Assembly: GCF_000685235.1 (NCBI RefSeq)
Contig: NZ_ARYH01000001.1
Coordinates: 2,046,001-2,110,000 of the forward strand
Source: Hyphomonas adhaerens MHS-3
GTDB lineage: Bacteria; Pseudomonadota; Alphaproteobacteria; Caulobacterales; Hyphomonadaceae
Length of the DNA stretch: 64,000 bases
Reading direction: 5' to 3'
In this document: positions 9,183 through 16,880 of the stretch, piece after piece
Position numbering within the stretch: position 1 is the stretch's first letter
How the letters are laid out: each line of letters starts with the position of its first letter
Notes under the pieces: generated by a model
Databases searched by the model: none
Seen by the model: only the letters and a program-made list of their open reading frames with translations
What the model was told of the DNA's origin: nothing
Position numbers and translations under genes: made by a program

Positions 9183-10079
9183 ATGCCGGAAGTTTCCAGT
9201 CTTGGTTATGTTGTAATCAATTCAGAAAAGCTCGACGACTGGCGGAAGTTCTCAACCGAAATACTCGGTATGCAGATCGGCGAAGATACAGATTCCTACG
9301 TGTCATTCCGAATGGACGAGCTTGCACATCGTTTGATCGTTCAGCGGGGCGATGAGGAAGACTTGTCGGCGATTGGCTGGGCGTTGAAGTCAGAAGGTGA
9401 ACTGGACGCATACGTCGCACAACTTCGTGCGCGTGGATGTGATGTTCAGGAGGCAGAAGAAGAACTGCTTGCGGTGCGCAAGGTCGAAAAGCTCTATCGC
9501 TGCGCTGATCCGAATGGATTTCGCCATGAGTTTTACTACGGTCCCCGGATTCTGTCTCTCATGGATCCGTTCAAGTCACCAAGTCTGGTCGGTCCAGGCT
9601 TCGTGACCGGAGATCTGGGCTTCGGTCACGTGCTGCCTGTCGCGCGCGACTATGCTGAATCCCGGCAGTTCTACGTCGACGTGATTGGTTTGAAGGTCAG
9701 CGACTACATCCGTCAGGAGATCGAGCCAGGGAAGGTTGCGGATGCTGTCTTCTTCCATACCGCGACCGGCAGGCATCACTCGTTGGCCACGGGACAGTTT
9801 CCATCAGAGAAGATCCTAAATCACTTCATGGTCGAGGTCGCTGACATGAATGATGTCGGTTTGGCTTACGACAGGGCCAGCGCCGCCGACATCCCGATCA
9901 TACTCGATCTCGGACATCACCCCAACGATCAGATGTTCTCATTTTACATGGTCTCGCCTAGCGGATTTGGCGTCGAAATGGGGCATGGCGGCCTCGTGAT
10001 CGACGAACAGAGCTGGCAGGTCGTCGAGTACAACAAAATGAGTGATTGGGGCCACCGGCGCCTCCGGAACTCGGCTTGA
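9183..10079 (+). CDS. Type I extradiol (catechol 2,3-) dioxygenase, HsaC/BphC-like
   Basis: 298 aa, two VOC (glyoxalase-fold) modules. The iron ligands of the second module are all visible: His in FGHVLPVARD (about residue 146), His in GRHHSLATG (about 205) and Glu in GFGVEMGHGG (about 260), matching the spacing in BphC and HsaC. It cleaves a catechol next to the two hydroxyls with O2. ATG 9183 is preceded by GGGAGGTG and is preferred to the TTG at 9165. First gene of a plus-strand operon with a C-C hydrolase, flavin reductase and flavin monooxygenase, so the substrate is probably the catechol made by the 11599 gene product. Confidence 0.93.
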   Translation: MPEVSSLGYVVINSEKLDDWRKFSTEILGMQIGEDTDSYVSFRMDELAHRLIVQRGDEEDLSAIGWALKSEGELDAYVAQLRARGCDVQEAEEELLAVRKVEKLYRCADPNGFRHEFYYGPRILSLMDPFKSPSLVGPGFVTGDLGFGHVLPVARDYAESRQFYVDVIGLKVSDYIRQEIEPGKVADAVFFHTATGRHHSLATGQFPSEKILNHFMVEVADMNDVGLAYDRASAADIPIILDLGHHPNDQMFSFYMVSPSGFGVEMGHGGLVIDEQSWQVVEYNKMSDWGHRRLRNSA

Positions 10080-10111
10080 AACATTTTCTTCGGAAACAAG
10101 GATAAGTGAAC

Positions 10112-10993
10112 ATGTCTCTTTGGTTAGACTTTCTCAGCGCGAGCATTAGGTATGTTGATTTGCCGACAATGGGCAAAACCCGGATCGCCGAGGCTGGCGT
10201 CGGGAACCCTGAAACTCTCATTCTTATGCATGGTGTCGGGGGGCACATCGAAGCGTATGCAAAGAATGTCGTTGAGCTTGGCAAGACTTACCACATCGTA
10301 GCTTTTGATTTCGTCGGACACGGATATTCCGAGAAGAAAACAGATATTGAGTACGCGATCGATGACTATGTCGAACAGCTCCGGGAGTTGTTGGATTCCC
10401 TTGGCGTAACGTCGGCGCATATATCCGGGGAATCGCTCGGTGGCATGGTCGCGGGTACATTTGCAGTAAAGTATCCCCAATATACCAAGACGCTCATTCT
10501 CAACACCGCTGGCGGAATACCCATTGTAAGCGAGAAAGGCCATCAGGACGTTGCCGACCTGGCGAGCCTCAGCAAAAGTACGATGGGCAAGGCCCCGACT
10601 TTCGAGTCAGTTCGTGACCGTATGCGCTGGCTCTTCTACAAAGGGAACTGGGGGCAAATCTCCGATGAATTGGTTGAGACACGCCTCAAGATCTATAGCA
10701 GTGAGGGATATCAAAAAACCGCTCCATTGATCTTTGAACGTGTCGCGAGGGTCGCGGCCGGCAAGAGCGGCTTTCCCATGCTGGAGTTGGAGAAGATTGC
10801 ATGCCCGGCATTGATGCTGTGGACCTTGCACAATCCCATTCACGATGTGGCGGCCGCCGAGGCGGCTCTCCCGCGCCTGCAAAATGGTCAGCTCTATGTG
10901 ATGAAGACACCGGCAGGGCACTGGCCACAATATGAAGACAGCGTGGAATTCAACGCTGTTGTGTCCCGATTTATAGATACAGGGAAGGCTTGA
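10112..10993 (+). CDS. Alpha/beta hydrolase, meta-cleavage product hydrolase (HsaD/BphD-like)
   Basis: 293 aa alpha/beta-hydrolase fold. Nucleophile elbow GESLGG (Ser), oxyanion region MHGVGGH near the N-terminus, acid in HNPIHD and catalytic His in AGHWPQ are all present in the right order. The family hydrolyses the C-C bond of the ring-fission product made by extradiol dioxygenases, giving an acid and a 2-hydroxy-dienoate. ATG 10112 has AAGGAT about 10 bases upstream; an in-frame GTG at 10106 is too close to it. It lies 32 bp after the dioxygenase and 4 bp before the flavin reductase, so co-transcription is near certain. Confidence 0.9.
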   Translation: MSLWLDFLSASIRYVDLPTMGKTRIAEAGVGNPETLILMHGVGGHIEAYAKNVVELGKTYHIVAFDFVGHGYSEKKTDIEYAIDDYVEQLRELLDSLGVTSAHISGESLGGMVAGTFAVKYPQYTKTLILNTAGGIPIVSEKGHQDVADLASLSKSTMGKAPTFESVRDRMRWLFYKGNWGQISDELVETRLKIYSSEGYQKTAPLIFERVARVAAGKSGFPMLELEKIACPALMLWTLHNPIHDVAAAEAALPRLQNGQLYVMKTPAGHWPQYEDSVEFNAVVSRFIDTGKA

Positions 10994-10997
10994 TGTG

Positions 10998-11576
10998 ATG
11001 GCATCCGAACACAAGCCCGATGGACTGTGTAAGCCAGCGAGAGCCGCGTCGATCCAGCAGGCGTGCGCGTCGGTCTCCGCAGATCTGAGCAGCAAGTTCT
11101 GCTCTGCAATGCGGAACTTCGCTGGGGCATGTTGTGTTATCGCAACTGCCGATGGCGCGGAATATTCCGGGCTAACAGCGACTGCGGTCTGTTCGGTGAC
11201 GGCAGACCCGCCCCGGCTCCTCGTTGTCGTGAACCATAATGTATTCGCTCACGACATCATCAAGAAGAGCTCTGTACTGTCGATCAACGTTCTGACTGAG
11301 GCGCAACGGGACCTGGCTTTGCGGTTTTCTGGCCAGGACGGGAGCAATCCAAATGAACGTTTCGAAGGTGGTGAATGGGACCTGGAACCGGGCGAAGCAC
11401 CTCGGCTCAGGTCCTGTCTTGCCAGCTTCCGGGGCAATGTCAGCCATACAATAACTGAAAGCACTCACACGCTTTTTCTCATTGATGTCACTGATATCCG
11501 AAAAGACGAGACTTCCCGCGCTCCGCTTATCTACTTCGATCGGAAGTTTGCCACCCTCACCACAGCAAAACAATAA
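10998..11576 (+). CDS. Flavin reductase of a two-component monooxygenase (HsaB/HpaC-like)
   Basis: 192 aa. The flavin-reductase-like split beta-barrel is visible from about residue 30 (FAGACCVIATADG, GLTATAVCSVTADPPRLLVVV, SVLSINVLTEAQRDLA), as in HpaC and HsaB. It reduces free FMN or FAD with NAD(P)H and passes it to an oxygenase. ATG 10998 follows the hydrolase stop by 4 bp. The next gene is the matching oxygenase. The N-terminal 25 or so residues are an extra tail compared with compact family members. Confidence 0.9.
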   Translation: MASEHKPDGLCKPARAASIQQACASVSADLSSKFCSAMRNFAGACCVIATADGAEYSGLTATAVCSVTADPPRLLVVVNHNVFAHDIIKKSSVLSINVLTEAQRDLALRFSGQDGSNPNERFEGGEWDLEPGEAPRLRSCLASFRGNVSHTITESTHTLFLIDVTDIRKDETSRAPLIYFDRKFATLTTAKQ

Positions 11577-11598
11577 ATGAACATCGGGAGATTAGAAA

Positions 11599-12798
11599 AT
11601 GCCAGCACTTGAGACGGTCAAAAGTGGCGCAACCGCAATACCGAGCTCGCGTGAGCTTGTTGAAAGGGCGCAAGCGCTCATTCCAATGTTGAAAGAAAAG
11701 GCCGATCAGGTCGAAAAAGACCGGAAAGTCTCTTCAGAGACTATCCAGGCTTTCGTCGATGCCGGTTTCTTCAAGATCCTGCAGCCTCCGCGTTGGGGTG
11801 GTTATGGCATGAACCCGATTGTATTTTTCCGGGTGCTGAACGAGCTGGGGCGGGGGTGCCCTGCAAGTGCATGGAACATGATGATCCTGGGCGTGCACCA
11901 GTGGGAATTTGGTGTCATGAATGCGCAAGCGGGTGAAGATGTGTGGGGCCAGGATGATACGGTCATTGTCGCGTCATCCTATCCTCCCGTAGGGAAGCTC
12001 ACCAAGGTGGAGGGCGGGTACCGCCTGTCGGGACGCTACCCGACATCCAGCGGTACAGATCATGGCAAATGGGCCTTCGTGGGTGCGCTCGAGCGCAACG
12101 AAGAAGGTGTGCCAGTCAACCGAATTGCTTTGCTTGTCTCGCATGACGATTACGACGTCATCGATGACTGGCACGTGTTCGGCCTGGCAGGAACTGGCAG
12201 CAAGAGTTTGATGGTGAATGACGCTTTCATACCGGATCACCGTACTCACAGTATGATTGAATATCATCCGAATAAGGAATTCGGCCCGAGTTACGCCATT
12301 CCTTTCATGACCGTTTTCTATTCGGCCGTTTCAGCCGTGATTATCGGCTTCGCCCAGGGCGCCATCGATGTCTATATCGAGCATATGAAAGTGCGGAAGA
12401 ATACCGGAACCGGAGACGCTGCAGCACTTAGCCCCTATGTGAAAGACCGTCTGGGGAATGCTGTTGGACTCGTGCGTTCGTGTAAGGCGCGCATGGAATT
12501 CATGATGGCTGAGGTGATGGAGAAGCTTGAGAACGGAGAGCGGATCAGCAAGGAAGAGCGTGCGCACTATCTGCTCGACACCGCAAGAGTCGGCCGGGAA
12601 TGTGAGGAGGCGGTGATGCTGCTGTTCAAGCCTATGGGGGCGCGTGGCATCTACCTTTCCAATCCGATGCAACGCTTCCTGCGGGACACAATCGCAGGCG
12701 CCAACCATATTACCCAAAACGCCGATGATACAGCTGGTTTGGTAGGTGGATATCTGCTCGGGCAGGAGCTTCCGGATCTGATGTTCGGTAAGGACTAG
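11599..12798 (+). CDS. Flavin-dependent monooxygenase, acyl-CoA-dehydrogenase fold (HsaA-like)
   Basis: 399 aa, the usual length of the oxygenase component of HsaAB/HpaBC-type two-component phenol hydroxylases with the acyl-CoA-dehydrogenase fold. Helical N-terminus, GGYGMNPIVFFRVLNELGRG, a middle beta domain (YRLSGRYPTSSGTDHGKW; FGLAGTGSKSLMV) and a C-terminal helical domain with the RFLRDTIAGANH ending typical of this branch. There is no catalytic Glu of dehydrogenases. It would ortho-hydroxylate a phenol to the catechol cleaved by the 9183 dioxygenase. ATG 11599 has GGGAG upstream. Followed by a 149-bp gap holding a hairpin. Confidence 0.9.
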   Translation: MPALETVKSGATAIPSSRELVERAQALIPMLKEKADQVEKDRKVSSETIQAFVDAGFFKILQPPRWGGYGMNPIVFFRVLNELGRGCPASAWNMMILGVHQWEFGVMNAQAGEDVWGQDDTVIVASSYPPVGKLTKVEGGYRLSGRYPTSSGTDHGKWAFVGALERNEEGVPVNRIALLVSHDDYDVIDDWHVFGLAGTGSKSLMVNDAFIPDHRTHSMIEYHPNKEFGPSYAIPFMTVFYSAVSAVIIGFAQGAIDVYIEHMKVRKNTGTGDAAALSPYVKDRLGNAVGLVRSCKARMEFMMAEVMEKLENGERISKEERAHYLLDTARVGRECEEAVMLLFKPMGARGIYLSNPMQRFLRDTIAGANHITQNADDTAGLVGGYLLGQELPDLMFGKD

Positions 12799-12871
12799 AT
12801 TCGATAACGCTTCGAATAAGCGAGCCCCCGTTTGGTCGCCGAGACCCTTAATTCGGTCCGGACTGGTGACC

Positions 12872-12917
12872 CGCCCTTGATCGCGCAACTTGCATCCTCC
12901 CAAGGCGATCAAGGGCG
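12872..12917 (+). repeat. Perfect 13-bp inverted repeat, possible hairpin between operon halves
   Basis: CGCCCTTGATCGC at 12872-12884 and its exact reverse complement GCGATCAAGGGCG at 12905-12917, with a 20-nt loop. It lies in the only sizeable gap (12799-12947) between the ring-cleavage genes and the racemase-fold gene. No T-run follows the 3' arm, so a simple intrinsic terminator is unlikely. An mRNA processing or stabilising structure, or a protein binding site, fits better. Confidence 0.65.
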
Positions 12918-12947
12918 ACCTTCCATACCTCAGCATAGTGAGTAAGT

Positions 12948-13742
12948 ATGAGTATACGCATTTGGCACCAAAGCTTTACGGTCCTCGGTGAGCTTACACC
13001 CTATCGACAGGCTCTCGAGGAACATTTTCGAACGGTCTCACGTGCGGACACAGAGATCGTCATGCATGGAATGCGGCCACGGACATATCGTTCAAACTAT
13101 CCGGGTGACGATATCAAGTATTGTGCCTTTCAGTACCTGCACGGTTTGCAGTTTATGCAGGCCGCGCGTGCCGCCGAAAAGGGTGGGTTTGACGCCTTCG
13201 CCTTGAGTACGTTGCCTGAGCCTGCACTGAGGGAGATCCAGACATTGGTGGAGATTCCGGTGGTAGGTTATCTGGAGGCTGCACTGGAAAGCGCGAGCAA
13301 AGCGGGCAGCAAGATCGGCGTTCTGGTCTTTATTAGTGAGCTGGCGGAACTCACCGCAGCGAATATCCGTCAGCATGGATATGAGAATAATTTTGTTGTC
13401 GCCAGCCATGTAGGCTTCACGTTCCACGACGTTCTGCCAGCCTTTGATGATCCTGAACCATTGCTGGAGAGATTCTTTGCCTCCGCGCGCAAGATGATCA
13501 AGACAGGTGCCGACGTTATTATCCCGGGCGAAGCACCGCTGAATGTGATTCTCGCGCGCAACGGCATCAGTGAAGTGGATGGTGTACCAATCATCGATTC
13601 ACTTGCGGCCTGGATCCAGCGTGCCGAGCGGTTGGTGGACGCCCATCGTGATGGTCAATCCATGCAACCCGGTGGTTACTTCTCTACCAGACCGCCGAAG
13701 GACCGTATCGACGAACTCTTCCGCTTCTACGGGTTGAGCTAG
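12948..13742 (+). CDS. Asp/Glu/hydantoin racemase-fold protein lacking both catalytic cysteines
   Basis: 264 aa with the fold markers of the Asp/Glu racemase superfamily: IPVVGYLEAALESASKAG (hydantoin-racemase-like IPVxGxxEA), GSKIGVLVF and ADVIIPGEAPLN. Active racemases carry two cysteines, in a GCFGDPG-like segment and a GCA-like segment. Here the aligned places read STLPEPAL and GEAPL, and the whole protein has only one cysteine (KYCAFQY), elsewhere. Racemase or maleate-isomerase chemistry as known is therefore improbable. ATG 12948, GAGTAAG upstream. It lies 2 bp before a FAD dehydrogenase, so it belongs to that operon. Function unknown. Confidence 0.8.
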   Translation: MSIRIWHQSFTVLGELTPYRQALEEHFRTVSRADTEIVMHGMRPRTYRSNYPGDDIKYCAFQYLHGLQFMQAARAAEKGGFDAFALSTLPEPALREIQTLVEIPVVGYLEAALESASKAGSKIGVLVFISELAELTAANIRQHGYENNFVVASHVGFTFHDVLPAFDDPEPLLERFFASARKMIKTGADVIIPGEAPLNVILARNGISEVDGVPIIDSLAAWIQRAERLVDAHRDGQSMQPGGYFSTRPPKDRIDELFRFYGLS

Positions 13743-13744
13743 GC

Positions 13745-15127
13745 ATGGTCATGGCACGTGAGAGTGAAATTGTTGTTGTCGGCGGTGGAGCGGCTGGCTT
13801 TTGCGCTGCATTGCGTGCGGTGGAACATGGTTTCTCGGTCATCGTTCTGGAGAAGACAGATGAGATTGGTGGCTCATCAGCCAAAAGTGGCGGTTGCCTT
13901 GCATTTGCCGGGACGGATATTCAGAAGGCTAATAACATCGATGATGGTCCGGAGCTTCTGGAGCGTGATCTGATTGAGGTCGGCAAGGGGGCAAATGATC
14001 CCGATCTTGTTCGCGCTTACGTGGATGCGCAACACGATACTTATGAATGGCTGAAATCTGCGGGCGTAACTTTCAGTCCGGTCGTGGAGGCTGCTTCCGG
14101 ACAATCCGCCAAACGCGCCCATAATGTGGACCCGGCCGATATGGTTCGGGTACTGCGTAATCGTGCAGTTGAGACCGGAAAGTGCGAAGTCGTGTTCAAT
14201 ACACGGGCTGGACGCCTTGTCGTGGACGACACAACAGGACGTGTCGCTGGCGTGGTTACTGATGATGGTCTTGAGTATTTGGCCAGCAGGGCCGTGTTGC
14301 TCGCCAGTGGAGGCTTTGCATGGGATGCAGGTCTCCTGAAGACGTTCTCACCTGCGTATGAACATGCACTGATTGTCAGTGGCAAGGGCAATGAGGGCGA
14401 CGGTCTTCGCATGGCTTGGAAGCTGGGCGCGGATCTGCGCGATATGGCCTACATCAAGGGTACATTCGGCAAGCATCCGTTTGATGAAACCAATGATCAT
14501 AGTCTTCAGGCGGTTTACAAGGGCGCCATCGCTGTGAATGAAAAAGGCAACCGGTTCGTCGATGAGTCAATCTCCTACAAGCTGCTTGGAGATGCCGTCA
14601 TGGCCCAGTCGAACCATGTCAGTTATCAGATTCTTGATCAGGCGATTTTCGACACGGGTGACAATCGGGTCCGGATCATGGATTTCGAGCGGCGTTTGGA
14701 AGAAGGTCTGTTCTACGTTGCCGACAGCCTCGAGGGGTTGGCGGCGCAGCTCGAAATCGATCCATCCGTACTGAAAGCCACGATTGATCGCTACAATAGT
14801 GATGTCGCCGCTGGCCAGGACAAAGCGTTCGGGCGCAGCAACTTGGTGCATCATCATGGGGCTCTTCGACCGATCGAGACACCGCCTTTCTATGCCTATC
14901 CGTCCACGGCGGTGGTATTTGGTACCTATTGCGGATTGCGTATTGATCCGTCGACACGTGTGATCGATGTCTTTGGTGAACCTATTCCGGGGCTTTATGC
15001 CGTTGGCGAAGTGACGGGAGGCTTTCACGGAGCCGCCTATATGACTGGTTCCGCGTTGGGTAAGGCGGTGGTTTTTGGGAGAATTTTTGCAGATCGACTT
15101 ACTGCGGACGAAGGAAGTCGCGCATGA
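13745..15127 (+). CDS. FAD-dependent dehydrogenase (fumarate reductase/3-ketosteroid dehydrogenase family)
   Basis: 460 aa. N-terminal dinucleotide-binding motif VVVGGGAAGFCAALRA, then GGSSAKSGG, and the C-terminal family ending GLYAVGEVTGGFHG...MTGSALGKAVVFG, all typical of the FAD_binding_2 family (fumarate reductase, KstD, tricarballylate dehydrogenase). The protein has no cytochrome or membrane part, so it must use a soluble partner; it overlaps by 4 bp (ATGA) with an ETF beta gene. It probably desaturates an organic acid or ketone and passes electrons to that ETF. A second ATG at 13751 could also be the start. Whether the substrate is a steroid ketone or a polycarboxylate cannot be told. 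Confidence 0.87.
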   Translation: MVMARESEIVVVGGGAAGFCAALRAVEHGFSVIVLEKTDEIGGSSAKSGGCLAFAGTDIQKANNIDDGPELLERDLIEVGKGANDPDLVRAYVDAQHDTYEWLKSAGVTFSPVVEAASGQSAKRAHNVDPADMVRVLRNRAVETGKCEVVFNTRAGRLVVDDTTGRVAGVVTDDGLEYLASRAVLLASGGFAWDAGLLKTFSPAYEHALIVSGKGNEGDGLRMAWKLGADLRDMAYIKGTFGKHPFDETNDHSLQAVYKGAIAVNEKGNRFVDESISYKLLGDAVMAQSNHVSYQILDQAIFDTGDNRVRIMDFERRLEEGLFYVADSLEGLAAQLEIDPSVLKATIDRYNSDVAAGQDKAFGRSNLVHHHGALRPIETPPFYAYPSTAVVFGTYCGLRIDPSTRVIDVFGEPIPGLYAVGEVTGGFHGAAYMTGSALGKAVVFGRIFADRLTADEGSRA

Positions 15128-15900
15128 AGATCATCGTCTTCCTGGCAGCTATACTGGATCCGAAATGGATGCTCTCCCTCGATCCTTCAGGGGCACTGCC
15201 GTCGCGTGATCCGCAAAAGCTGGCCTTAAGCCCATTTGATGAGGCGGCGCTGGAACTGGCTTTGCGTCTGCGCGAAGGGGGTAACACACAGGCGTACGTG
15301 CTTGAGGCCTACCTTATCGGCGAGGAGTCTTCGCGGCTTGCGCGCAAAGTTGCTGCCTACAAGCCGGACCGGATCGAAACTGTATCAGTCGGGACCGGAG
15401 GTCTGGCGGATCGGGCACATGTGGCGCGTGTGCTCGCAGAGCGGGTCGCTGCGGATGGCGAACCGGCTGATGTGATCTTGATCGGCAGAGAGTTTGGCGA
15501 CTGCGATGATGGTGCTGTGCCGGCAATGTTGGCGCGTATACTGGGGAATAGATATGTTGGCCTGATCCACTCTCTTGAAGTCGGTGGGCAGAGTATTCAG
15601 CTCCAGCGTCGCCGTGATGGCGTTGTGGAAAGTATCCAGCTCGATCGCCAGATCGTCGCCAGCGTAACCAATGACAAGAGCAATCGGCTGCGGCATCCGC
15701 TGATGAAGAACGCAATGCAGGCGCGCACGGCCGAAATAGGACATCACGCCGATCCTGGGCGCGCGTCGATGCCGGTCGCACGAAAAGTCAGTGCCCTGCG
15801 CCAGAGCAGACCAGAGGGCCAATGCCGCATTCTGACCGGCGACATCGCGGCGCAGACACAGGAGCTCGCTGAGATTTTACGCATAGGCGCGGCAACATGA
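15124..15900 (+). CDS. etfB: Electron transfer flavoprotein, beta subunit (divergent)
   Basis: 258 aa, close to the usual ETF-beta length. Seen: SPFDEAALELALRL (normally NxxDxxAxExA), an adenine-nucleotide-binding-like segment ADVILIGREFGDCDDGAVPAMLARILG and a following VGLIHSLEV. The first residues (MKIIVFLAAILDPKW) match the ETF beta start. The C-terminal third is divergent from housekeeping EtfB. It overlaps both neighbours by 4 bp, so it is made with the FAD dehydrogenase upstream and ETF alpha downstream. Role: collects electrons from the operon's dehydrogenases and passes them toward the quinone pool. Confidence 0.82.
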   Translation: MKIIVFLAAILDPKWMLSLDPSGALPSRDPQKLALSPFDEAALELALRLREGGNTQAYVLEAYLIGEESSRLARKVAAYKPDRIETVSVGTGGLADRAHVARVLAERVAADGEPADVILIGREFGDCDDGAVPAMLARILGNRYVGLIHSLEVGGQSIQLQRRRDGVVESIQLDRQIVASVTNDKSNRLRHPLMKNAMQARTAEIGHHADPGRASMPVARKVSALRQSRPEGQCRILTGDIAAQTQELAEILRIGAAT

Positions 15901-16880
15901 GCCGCGCGACACCTATTCTGCTGGCCGTCTGCCTGCCTGGTGCGACAGATGCATTAGCGGCAAGTCTTGCGTTCGCTAAAGCGCAGGAGCTGGAGCTTTG
16001 GGCATTGGCGTGCGGTCCAGAAGCTGGTGAGCTGGCTGAACATGCGGTGGAAATGGGCGTGAGCCGTGCTTTTGCGGTCACGGAGAATGTCAGTGCGGCG
16101 AGTGATCCAGAACAGCTCGCATCGCTCTGCAGCCAATGCTTGCATCAGGTTTGCGATACATCCGGTGGAAATTCGTATATCTGCGTCTTCAGCGCCGATC
16201 CTTCAGGTGATGTTATTGCCGCCATGGTGAGCGTCGATCTCGCCTTTGAATGCGCGGGGCGAGTGCTCACCCTTGAAAGGGATGAGAGCGGCTTCTGGCT
16301 GGGCCGCGGCGCCTATGGCGGGCGGCTGCAGCTGGAAACACAGCTGGGCGGTGGCAGCTGTACTTGCGTGGTTCAATCCCCGAAAGGCGACCACCCTGCA
16401 CTTGGTCCGTCCACCGCGAGAGTCGAGACGATCGATGTCTCGTTACCTGAGGTAGAGCCTCTGACGGTTACGACCGTGCCAGTGGATGAGGAAGGCTTCG
16501 ATCTGCATTCCGCCAAATTGGTCCTTTCCGGCGGACGAGGTCTCAATGAGCAGGGGTTTGCCTATCTGGCACAACTCGCGCATGCTTTAGATCATGCTGC
16601 GGTGGGGGCGAGTCTGCCGGCGGTCGATCTGGGGCTCGCGCCAGTCTCCTGGCAGGTCGGGCAATCCGGCAAGTTCGTCTCACCCGATGTGTACTTTGCA
16701 ATTGGCATATCGGGCACGCCGCAACATCTTGCCGGCGTCTCGAAAGAGTCCCGAATTATCGCGATAAATTCGGATCCGGATGCAACGATCTTCAGTGTTG
16801 CGGAGATTGGGGTCATTGCGGATTGGAAAGAGGTGTTGCCGCGTCTGGTGACCGCCGTGTCGCAGGAAGTACCACAATGA
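15897..16880 (+). CDS. etfA: Electron transfer flavoprotein, alpha subunit
   Basis: 327 aa. The C-terminal FAD domain is textbook: LVLSGGRGLNEQGF, the VGASLPAVDLG segment, QVGQSGKFVSPDVYFAIGISG with the GTPQHLAGV that follows, then AINSDPDATIF and a closing GVIADWKEVLPRL. The N-terminal half is poorly conserved, as usual. ATG at 15897 overlaps the etfB stop, and its own stop overlaps the next FAD dehydrogenase by 4 bp. A dedicated EtfBA placed between two flavoprotein dehydrogenases suggests a private electron route rather than the general acyl-CoA dehydrogenase ETF. Confidence 0.9.
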   Translation: MSRATPILLAVCLPGATDALAASLAFAKAQELELWALACGPEAGELAEHAVEMGVSRAFAVTENVSAASDPEQLASLCSQCLHQVCDTSGGNSYICVFSADPSGDVIAAMVSVDLAFECAGRVLTLERDESGFWLGRGAYGGRLQLETQLGGGSCTCVVQSPKGDHPALGPSTARVETIDVSLPEVEPLTVTTVPVDEEGFDLHSAKLVLSGGRGLNEQGFAYLAQLAHALDHAAVGASLPAVDLGLAPVSWQVGQSGKFVSPDVYFAIGISGTPQHLAGVSKESRIIAINSDPDATIFSVAEIGVIADWKEVLPRLVTAVSQEVPQ

